Assembly: GCA_046046315.1 (NCBI GenBank)
Contig: JBJOKB010000100.1
Coordinates: forward strand, 1-11,239
Length of the DNA: 11,239 nucleotides
Direction of reading: 5' to 3'
Source: ATZT02 sp046046315
GTDB taxonomy: Bacteria > Actinomycetota > Actinomycetes > S36-B12 > UBA5976
The position numbers were made by a program, and so were the translations under genes. This document shows, in pieces, positions 6,426-11,239 of this stretch (position 1 is its first letter; every line of letters begins with the position of its first letter). The notes below the pieces were generated by a model, which was not told the origin of the DNA, did no database searches, and saw only the letters and a list, made by a program, of their open reading frames with translations.

Positions 6426-6616
6426 GGGGTTTGAAATCCAACACCAGCACAAAGTCGAAAGGTGAAACCCCAGGGTGAGTGAACACTCTGAAGTAGTCGA
6501 CAATTCGAATTTTCACTGAAATTCGAACGAATCTCAACCTAACATAAGGTGAGACGGAGTGTCGACCATCAATGATTTAAAGTTGATGGAGGACACTTCG
6601 CACGCTCCAACTCACC
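6426..6616 (+). ncRNA. candidate structured RNA of at least five stem-loops
   Basis: In about 190 nt there are five stems in a row. (1) GGGGTTT/AAACCCC (6426-6432, 6465-6471) encloses CACC/GGTG. (2) GAGTG/CACTC (6477-6488). (3) TTCGAATTT/AAATTCGAA (6504-6512, 6519-6527). (4) TCTCA-A-CCT/AGG-TGAGA (6532-6554). (5) GGAGTGTC/GACACTTC and CCATCAA/TTGATGG (6556-6599) are joined by a GA/AG internal loop. GGTGAG (6548-6553) could instead pair with CTCACC (6611-6616), an alternative to stem 4. A G-U pair and the tandem G-A loop work only on the plus strand. The stretch is less AT-rich than its surroundings and has no convincing reading frame. I match it to no known RNA family. A DNA-level site (transfer or replication origin) is the main alternative. 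Confidence 0.45.
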
Positions 6617-6636
6617 AACATAGATTAATACCCAGC

Positions 6637-6741
6637 AACTAGAAAAACAAACTAGATACTAGCAACTAGATACTAGCAACTAGATACTAGTAACTAGAAA
6701 ATAGAATTAATTAACTACTACTAGAGCAAGTATGTCACTAG
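6637..6741. repeat. CTAG-rich heptanucleotide tandem array
   Basis: Seven consecutive 7-bp units of the form (A/T)ACTAG(A/C/T) run from 6650 to 6698, alternating AACTAGA and TACTAGC/T, so a 14-bp unit is repeated three times plus a half. A further AACTAGA lies at 6637-6643, a degenerate unit at 6699-6705, and isolated CTAGs at 6721 and 6738, making ten CTAGs in about 105 bp. CTAG is usually rare in bacterial DNA. The role is unknown; a protein-binding array or a slippage-prone microsatellite would both fit. Confidence 0.85.
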
Positions 6742-6847
6742 AATCCATTATTTAAACCTTATACCGGATTTATATTGAATTGATTACATTACCTGTAAGG
6801 GCATCCTTTAGACACTCGAGAATAGAAAACAGGGCACTGTTCCATAT

Positions 6848-6885
6848 GTTTAAGAGACTTTGTTTAAATTCAAACAATCTTAAAC
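6848..6885. repeat. long AT-rich stem-loop
   Basis: GTTTAAGA (6848-6855) pairs perfectly with TCTTAAAC (6878-6885), and inside it TTGTTT (6860-6865) pairs with AAACAA (6872-6877). This leaves a 6-nt loop and a 4-nt bulge on the left arm. It lies upstream of the promoter candidate for the operon at 6983. It could be an operator, a recombination half-site pair or the end of a transcript covering the structured region. There is no T-run. Confidence 0.5.
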
Positions 6886-6935
6886 TGTTGAAAAACAATG
6901 AGATGTAAAATATTTTTAAAATTGTGACAAAATAA

Positions 6936-6967
6936 TTTGGTAATGTAAATTATCTTCTTCATCTTTG
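6936..6967 (+). promoter_or_regulatory. candidate promoter of the methyltransferase-recombinase operon
   Basis: TTTG (6936-6939) is followed after 20 bp by CATCTTTG (6960-6967), one mismatch from the Bacteroidota -7 consensus TAnnTTTG. Transcription would start about 6973, just before the ATGs at 6983 and 6986. This also argues against the TTG at 6965 as a start codon. Confidence 0.4.
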
Positions 6968-6982
6968 CCATATCAATTGAAT

Positions 6983-7531
6983 ATGATGAGCGTATCAATC
7001 TTCACATTAGGCACTGCCATCAAGGCTTACTTCCTTTTTCTTGGGCTGCCCAAGAACTTGGGGGAAGGGCCATTTGAAGAGTGGCTTGTTAAAGATGGAT
7101 TCGAACAAAATGTATTGAATGATGAAGCCAAACAACCTTTAATCAAGGAACTAGAACAGTTAAAAAATAAGTTCAGGGTGGACTTGTTGGATTCCAGTAG
7201 AATGGTTGATGAAAAGGGAAATCCCATAACTCCACTTCAAACGACAGAGTTAATCGCAGCAGCTATGATTCGAATTGACAAACTTCGGCTCGTTATAAAC
7301 CATGAAATCTCAATTGTGAAAAATCTTCACAAACCAACCGGTGTGAATTATATCGTGGCAAGAACCTATTGGATTGATACTCGAGGTAAAAAGTTCAGGA
7401 GGTTTGCTAAAAATCTTGGAGCTGAAGATAAAGTAATGGTGAAGGGTAAAATACCCAAAGAAAGAATGGAGCAAATAGAATTGGAAATAGATAAAATGAT
7501 GCTAAATCAATACAGGTTGGAATTCAGTTAA
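6983..7531 (+). CDS. hypothetical 182-aa protein, first gene of the ParB-methyltransferase operon
   Basis: I do not recognise this protein. From the ATG at 6983 (or 6986) it has a hydrophobic N-terminus (SIFTLGTAIKAYFLFLGLP) that could be a buried helix rather than a membrane span. A charged helical middle follows (LIKELEQLKNKFRVDLL), then helices around ELIAAAMIRIDKLRLVINHE, then a basic patch (RGKKFRRFAKNLG) that could touch nucleic acid. A TTG at 6965 in the same frame would add six residues but lies within the promoter candidate. The stop is 31 bp before the methyltransferase fusion gene in the same direction, with a GCTGC/GCAGC hairpin between. Position suggests it acts with the methyltransferase, for instance as a specificity or DNA-binding partner, but this is inference. 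Confidence 0.8.
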   Translation: MMSVSIFTLGTAIKAYFLFLGLPKNLGEGPFEEWLVKDGFEQNVLNDEAKQPLIKELEQLKNKFRVDLLDSSRMVDEKGNPITPLQTTELIAAAMIRIDKLRLVINHEISIVKNLHKPTGVNYIVARTYWIDTRGKKFRRFAKNLGAEDKVMVKGKIPKERMEQIELEIDKMMLNQYRLEFS

Positions 7532-7539
7532 TTCCAATT

Positions 7540-7552
7540 GCTGCCGAGCAGC
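7540..7552. other. short GC-rich hairpin between operon genes
   Basis: GCTGC (7540-7544) and GCAGC (7548-7552) form a perfect 5-bp inverted repeat around CGA, in the 31-bp gap between the 182-aa gene and the methyltransferase fusion. It lies about 10 nt before the ATG at 7563, where a ribosome-binding site would be, and no Shine-Dalgarno is seen. It may stabilise or modulate translation of the downstream gene. The choice between ATG 7563 and ATG 7587 is affected, since the second lies farther from the hairpin. Confidence 0.35.
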
Positions 7553-7562
7553 GGACATACAG

Positions 7563-9212
7563 ATGCTAAATTTTAAATCCAAAAAAATGGAAAACATCTG
7601 TATTATGGACATTCAAGTCCATCCGAAAATTGGCAATCCTGAGATTGCAGAGAAATCACTGAACCGAATGACCTACCTCATGGAGGTGTTCGGTCAATTC
7701 CAACCCCTCTCAATTGTCGAAGAAGGAGGTCGGCCTTACGTCGTAGATGGAATTATTCGTCTTGCAGCAGCCAAGAAGTTAGGTTGGAATTCCGTTTCAA
7801 TCAAGAAAGTAGATTGGCGAGAAGATGAAATTCTAACCAATCGTCTGATTTCCAACGTCGCAAGCAAGCGGAAGCATTGGCAACTAGCGCAAGAAGCAAG
7901 CGCATTCATCAACAATTTGATTGGCAAATCACAAGGTAAGAAGAGAGACATTAGTGAAATCGCTCATCTACTAGAGGAAACCAATGAGAAGAAACTCAAG
8001 GAACTTGCAGGTGACATAAACAAATTAACATGTGAAATTCTTGGACTTCCGTTCAAGAAAAACACACTATGTAACTTGTTGAAAGTTTATGAGGTTCACC
8101 AGAACCCCACTGAAGAACTGATTAATTTGAGGTTATTCGAGTTACTCGATGAGGGTGAAATATCCATTAATCGGGCCTATGAACTCTGTATTAACTATCA
8201 AAAAGCGACAGTTGAACGTGGGAAGACCGCACTCAAAGATGTAATTGAATATTCGAAGAAGTCAATTACAGACGACCCAAATCATATGGTGTTTACACAT
8301 ACCAATGAAGATTTGTCATTTCTTAAAGATGGGCAAGTAAATACCATTATCTGTTCACCGCCGTATGCAAGAGGGCAGGCAAATTACACCAATGCAAAAA
8401 GAAATTTGAACACCCGTGTAATTCATGGTGAAGAAGCAACCATTGAAGAATACATCAAAAAGGAAGTAGAAGTTTACCGAGAAGTAAGAAATAAACTCAA
8501 AGATGATGGTAGTTTATTTATTGTCATTGGAGAATCATTCAAAGATGGATGTGACGGAGTCCGAGAACATTTAGTTGTGGCAATGATTAAGGATGGGTGG
8601 CACTATGCATCTAACTTCAATTGGGTTAAAGCAGCACAGAAACCGCAATCGTTGAAGGGTCGTTTACAGCCAGCGGGAGAGCATATTTTGCATTTTACCA
8701 AATCATCTAAATTCGCATTCCGAGAGTTAAAGAAGTGGACAGGTGGAGAATTTTCATTGGCAAGAACAACTGGTGACGGATTCAAGGATGGAATCAAACG
8801 CCCTGGCCACTACCTCAAGTGGCCAATTGAGAGATTCCGAACTTTCATAGAAGAACAGAATTTTGTTGGATTCCTAAAGGAAAATGGGTTCAATACAGGT
8901 GAGGTAAGTGAATATGGAAAACCAAATCACCCTTGTCCTTTTCCCTTGAATCTAGTTTTGTTTTTAACGTTACTCACCACAGAAATAGGCGACACTGTCG
9001 CAGATATTTGGGGAGGGACTGGTACAGTCTCTTACGGTGCAAAAATACTTCATCGCAAATCTATTTCTGTTGACATTGACAAGGTCGCCAATCAATATGC
9101 AGCGAACAGATTATTAAAGTGTGACCATCATGTTTTCACTGAAAGTGAATTAAATGAGGTTGAGGGGTACTTTACTCCAATACACGAGAAAGACCTTTCG
9201 ATGGCCGCGTAA
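7563..9212 (+). CDS. ParB-like domain fused to a DNA methyltransferase (orphan)
   Basis: A 549-aa fusion. Residues about 13-100 match a ParB/Spo0J N-terminal domain: Q-P-L-S-I-V, then Y-V-V-D-G-I-I-R-L-A-A-A-K-K-L-G-W. Residues about 105-215 are helical, with LPFKKNTLCNLLKVYEV and GEISINRAYELC recalling the ParB helix-turn-helix region. The C-terminal half is a SAM-dependent methyltransferase: catalytic S265-P-P-Y268, N-H-P-C-P-F-P (455-461) as motif X, and D-I-W-G-G-T-G-T (481-488) as motif I near the end, which is beta-class order. S-P-P-Y is typical of N4-cytosine enzymes, although some adenine enzymes share it. No cognate nuclease is nearby. Such fusions are known from phages and mobile elements, where the ParB-like part likely guides DNA binding. 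In-frame ATGs at 7587 and 7605 are alternative starts. Confidence 0.9.
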   Translation: MLNFKSKKMENICIMDIQVHPKIGNPEIAEKSLNRMTYLMEVFGQFQPLSIVEEGGRPYVVDGIIRLAAAKKLGWNSVSIKKVDWREDEILTNRLISNVASKRKHWQLAQEASAFINNLIGKSQGKKRDISEIAHLLEETNEKKLKELAGDINKLTCEILGLPFKKNTLCNLLKVYEVHQNPTEELINLRLFELLDEGEISINRAYELCINYQKATVERGKTALKDVIEYSKKSITDDPNHMVFTHTNEDLSFLKDGQVNTIICSPPYARGQANYTNAKRNLNTRVIHGEEATIEEYIKKEVEVYREVRNKLKDDGSLFIVIGESFKDGCDGVREHLVVAMIKDGWHYASNFNWVKAAQKPQSLKGRLQPAGEHILHFTKSSKFAFRELKKWTGGEFSLARTTGDGFKDGIKRPGHYLKWPIERFRTFIEEQNFVGFLKENGFNTGEVSEYGKPNHPCPFPLNLVLFLTLLTTEIGDTVADIWGGTGTVSYGAKILHRKSISVDIDKVANQYAANRLLKCDHHVFTESELNEVEGYFTPIHEKDLSMAA

Positions 9213-9251
9213 AATTGTCGTAAAATCCATTTAGGTTCAATTTTTCACCTT

Positions 9252-9271
9252 GGGAGGGAGCAATCCCTCCC
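9252..9271. other. perfect GC-rich hairpin with GNRA-type loop
   Basis: GGGAGGGA (9252-9259) and TCCCTCCC (9264-9271) form an 8-bp perfect stem closed by GCAA, a GNRA tetraloop if transcribed on the plus strand. It lies 40 bp past the methyltransferase stop and about 130 bp before the next gene. There is no T-run, so it is not a classical terminator. It could be an RNA-stability element or an attenuator between the methyltransferase and the recombinase genes. A second small palindrome (GTGCA-A-TGCAC, 9313-9323) follows. Confidence 0.6.
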
Positions 9272-9402
9272 GGGGTAGAGAAATCCCGAAAAAACGACTG
9301 AAAATGGGTCCTGGTGCAATGCACAGGGAACTAATCCCTTCTTCAAATACATCCAAAGCTAAAACAAAACAAATCCAATGGGTTTGCACTAAAGAATTAG
9401 CT

Positions 9403-9609
9403 ATGGTAACAAATGAAGAAATCCAAAAAGTTCTAAAGAGTGACGGAGTTCACTGTAATGAACAAGAATTAAATCTCGTAAGAGATTTGATGGTCGAATT
9501 AGCTCGTATAGAGTACGAGTTTTATCAAGAACAAAAAAATCAAGGATTATGCATTGAAAATGGAAAACTGGACATTAGCAACATTAACAATTTAAAACAA
9601 GCATCATGA
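9403..9609 (+). CDS. 68-aa helical protein coupled to the large serine recombinase
   Basis: A small acidic protein with two predicted helices: TNEEIQKVLKSDGV, then NEQELNLVRDLMVELARIEYEFYQEQ. The frame is open from further upstream, but the residues before the ATG at 9403 come from the hairpin region and look non-coding, so I start it there. Its stop overlaps the recombinase ATG by 4 bp (ATGA), implying translational coupling. From memory, short proteins of this type occur just upstream of recombinase genes in Bacteroidota; their role is unknown to me. A directionality factor or an accessory subunit is possible but unproven. Confidence 0.72.
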   Translation: MVTNEEIQKVLKSDGVHCNEQELNLVRDLMVELARIEYEFYQEQKNQGLCIENGKLDISNINNLKQAS

Positions 9610-11198
9610 AAAAAGTAATTGGGTACCGCCGTGTTTCTACAGACGAACAAGCCGAAAAGGGATTTTCTCTTCAACATCAAGAAGATGTACTACGTGCATA
9701 TTGTCAAGCACAAAAGTTGGAATTGATTGATATCTATACAGATGATTATTCTGGTAAAGATTTTGACCGTCCCGCATGGAAAAAATTAAAAGAATATTGT
9801 AAAAAGCACAAACGAGATGTAGATATCATTTTAACCACCAAATGGGATAGGTGGAGTCGAAATGTTCATGCGGCATATTCTGAGCTCGGTGAACTTCAGA
9901 AAATGGGAATTGAGGTTCACACAGTTGAGCAGCAATTGGATTTAACAAATCCGGACAACAAGGTTTTACTTTCAATCTACCTGACCATACCAGAGGTTGA
10001 GAACATGAAGAACTCAATTAGAACGACTGAAGCATCCCGCAAGGCCCGGATGTTAGGTTGTTGGACCGGAGGAGCTCCTGTCGGTTACGTGAATTCTAGA
10101 ACTGAAGTTGATAAACGTTCAACATTATCTCCTGGAGAAAAAGCACCTATAGTTACAGAGGCATTCAAGAAGATGGCTTCTGGTCTATATGCAGCAGATG
10201 AAATTCGGAGATGGATGAATTTGCAAGGTGTAAAAATTTCTAAGAATCAGTTTTTGAACTTGGTTAGAAACATCGCATATACCGGTCGTGTACCAGTAAA
10301 AGCATACAAGAAAGAACCTGAAACTATTGTGTTTGGTCTTCATCCTCCTCTGATTTCGGACGAAGTTTTTGCAGCGGCAAATGAAGTGTTGAACGGTCGA
10401 CGGAAAAAGATGAAATTTAAACTTGATAAGAGTGATATATACCCTTTGAAAGGTCTATTGCGATGTGATAAACACAATCTTGCATTATCAGCAGCCCCAA
10501 GTAAAGGTAGATACGGTACATATCATTATTATTTATGTACTGTGAAAAATGACCGGTGTAAAAGGTATCGAATCGAATGGGTACACGATTTAGTTGAACA
10601 GGAGTTGTCAAAGATTCAATTTTCAGCAGGGGTAGTTGCTCTTTACAGAACAATGCTTTCTCGACTTTTTGTTTTAGAAGGTCAAGAGAGGAAAGCAAGA
10701 GAGAATATACTTAAAGCACAAATTGAAAAACTCAAAAGTCAAAAAAGCGTACTTCAAACTCACTTCATGGAGGAGAAGATTACCGTTGAAGAGTACAGGG
10801 AGTTAAAAACGGCACAAGATGACAAGCTGTATCAAATACAGATACAACTCGATGAATTAACTGAAAAGATTGACCCTATTAGTGAGTACCTAAGTAGTTA
10901 TGTTCCAATGTTGGAGAATCTATTGGATTTCTATCGTTCAAGTGATGGTAAGACCAAAAAACGGATACTTAGCTGCATCTTTTCTGAAAAAATCCATTTT
11001 GACGAAAACAGAGATGCAGCTATTTCTTACAGTACACCCATTTCAATTTTACTCAACGCCAGTAAGGTTTTGGGAGGATTGAAAAAAGAAAAGGAGGTCA
11101 AAAATGACCTCCTGTCCACTTTGGCTCCCCTCATTGACGAAAGATGCAGCTATTCTACCATGTTGGATTTGATAATTATCTGCAAATTAAGGGTTTAG
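9606..11198 (+). CDS. large serine recombinase (integrase)
   Basis: A 530-aa large serine recombinase. Residues 1-140 are the catalytic domain, with Y7-R-R9-V-S11-T nucleophile region, W80-D81-R82-W-S-R85, and the E-helix start P129-E-V-E-N. Residues about 148-275 are the Recombinase domain (GCWTGGAPVGY, then RNIAYTGRV). Next is a zinc beta-ribbon with probable ligands C287, H290, C311 and C318, followed by a long coiled coil (about 355-425) and a C-terminal helical part. Enzymes of this class integrate and excise mobile elements between attP and attB. The start is set by the ATGA overlap with the 68-aa gene. Residues 507-530 are encoded inside the direct repeat, immediately after a 9-bp hairpin at 11092-11113, so the natural C-terminus may differ in another DNA arrangement. 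Confidence 0.95.
   Translation: MKKVIGYRRVSTDEQAEKGFSLQHQEDVLRAYCQAQKLELIDIYTDDYSGKDFDRPAWKKLKEYCKKHKRDVDIILTTKWDRWSRNVHAAYSELGELQKMGIEVHTVEQQLDLTNPDNKVLLSIYLTIPEVENMKNSIRTTEASRKARMLGCWTGGAPVGYVNSRTEVDKRSTLSPGEKAPIVTEAFKKMASGLYAADEIRRWMNLQGVKISKNQFLNLVRNIAYTGRVPVKAYKKEPETIVFGLHPPLISDEVFAAANEVLNGRRKKMKFKLDKSDIYPLKGLLRCDKHNLALSAAPSKGRYGTYHYYLCTVKNDRCKRYRIEWVHDLVEQELSKIQFSAGVVALYRTMLSRLFVLEGQERKARENILKAQIEKLKSQKSVLQTHFMEEKITVEEYRELKTAQDDKLYQIQIQLDELTEKIDPISEYLSSYVPMLENLLDFYRSSDGKTKKRILSCIFSEKIHFDENRDAAISYSTPISILLNASKVLGGLKKEKEVKNDLLSTLAPLIDERCSYSTMLDLIIICKLRV
11092..11113 (+). terminator. hairpin inside the 3' end of the recombinase gene, possible truncated terminator
   Basis: AGGAGGTCA (11092-11100) and TGACCTCCT (11105-11113) form a perfect 9-bp stem around AAAA, preceded by an A-rich run. 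It has the shape of an intrinsic terminator but the T-run is missing. Eleven bases later the direct repeat begins. It may be a terminator whose tail was replaced at a recombination junction, or simply a coding-region hairpin. Confidence 0.45.
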
Positions 11199-11239
11199 GT
11201 TTGTCCAATTTTAAATAAACTATGCAATCAACCTTTTTA
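11124..11239. repeat. right copy of long direct repeat
   Basis: Identical to 204-319 over all 116 bases to the end of the window. It carries the last 24 codons and stop of the large serine recombinase, and its final 20 bases match the 3' end of the left resolvase gene on the minus strand. Another copy of that gene may therefore lie just beyond the window. Confidence 0.95.

Larger units (their letters stand above)
204..11123. mobile_element. putative integrative element or tandem unit bounded by direct repeats
   Basis: The unit is defined by a perfect direct repeat (204-319 and 11124-11239, offset 10,920). It has a serine recombinase gene at each end, both transcribed outward, and carries restriction-modification, an orphan methyltransferase fusion and unknown genes. 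No relaxase, conjugation, replication initiation or phage structural gene is visible, so any movement would depend on the recombinases and possibly on helpers. Large serine recombinases normally leave only a very short shared core, so the long repeat is atypical. A tandem duplication, or an assembly overlap caused by a circular form, would also fit. Confidence 0.5.

Noticed and set aside
6266..6537. Overlapping open frames on both strands (plus 6266-6478, minus 6313-6537) and a 33-codon frame at 6364-6462
   Set aside because: The first two have unlikely composition and overlap operator and stem-loop sequence. The last has protein-like residues but no start codon and stops on both sides.
6426..6616. 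Group II intron or retron RNA
   Set aside because: No reverse transcriptase in the window and no recognisable domain V or msr/msd arrangement.
6637..6741. CRISPR array
   Set aside because: The repeats are 7-bp tandem units without spacers, and no cas gene is present.
9252..9290. tRNA T-arm-like sequence (GGGAGGGA-loop-TCCCTCCC)
   Set aside because: The loop is GCAA rather than TTCRANYC with standard spacing, and no D-arm, anticodon arm or acceptor stem surrounds it.
9250..9402. N-terminal extension of the 68-aa protein to an upstream ATG at 9250
   Set aside because: The extra 51 residues are translated from hairpin and palindrome sequence and look non-coding. The ATG at 9403 begins a normal helical protein.

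Overview
The window looks like an accessory, mobile stretch of a Bacteroidota genome, probably a flavobacterium or relative. It is AT-rich, with few Shine-Dalgarno sites. At least one promoter fits the Bacteroidota pattern TTTG-N20-TAnnTTTG (positions 5379 to 5348, minus strand). The large serine recombinase carries the PEVEN-type E-helix that I associate with Bacteroidota recombinases.

Layout. Positions 1-203 appear to be flank: a possible 3' end of a truncated gene (1-90) and a strong bidirectional terminator (171-195). A perfect direct repeat of at least 116 bp (204-319 and 11124-11239) bounds a unit of 10,920 bp. The right copy runs to the last base of the window, so its true length is unknown. 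A serine recombinase gene sits at each end and both point outward: a small resolvase/invertase type on the left (minus strand, 300-947) and a 530-residue large serine recombinase on the right (9606-11198). The last 24 codons of the latter lie inside the repeat.

Module 1 (about 1176-5380) is a Type II restriction-modification system. A 69-aa XRE regulator overlaps a 666-aa PD-(D/E)XK endonuclease on the plus strand. Converging on it is a leftward operon of XRE regulator, beta-class methyltransferase and D12-class methyltransferase, each joined by a 4-bp ATGA overlap. Endonuclease and last methyltransferase genes overlap tail to tail by 84 bp. Two methyltransferases of different classes suggest an asymmetric target or double protection of one site.

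Module 2 (5776-6360) is a leftward pair: an unannotated 48-aa ribbon-helix-helix protein and an overlapping 110-aa protein of unknown function. Upstream are two inverted repeats built from the same heptamer, likely operators.

Module 3 (about 6426-6982) has no convincing gene. It holds a dense run of stem-loops that looks like a structured RNA, a 7-bp-period CTAG array, another long stem-loop and a candidate promoter.

Module 4 (6983-11198) is a rightward operon: an unknown 182-aa protein, a ParB-like/DNA methyltransferase fusion with no nuclease partner, a 68-aa helical protein, and the large serine recombinase.

Overall reading: an integrative element or tandem unit carrying one complete restriction-modification system plus a second, solitary modification enzyme tied to the recombinase operon. 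The least explained parts are the structured region with the CTAG array and the ParB-methyltransferase operon downstream of it.
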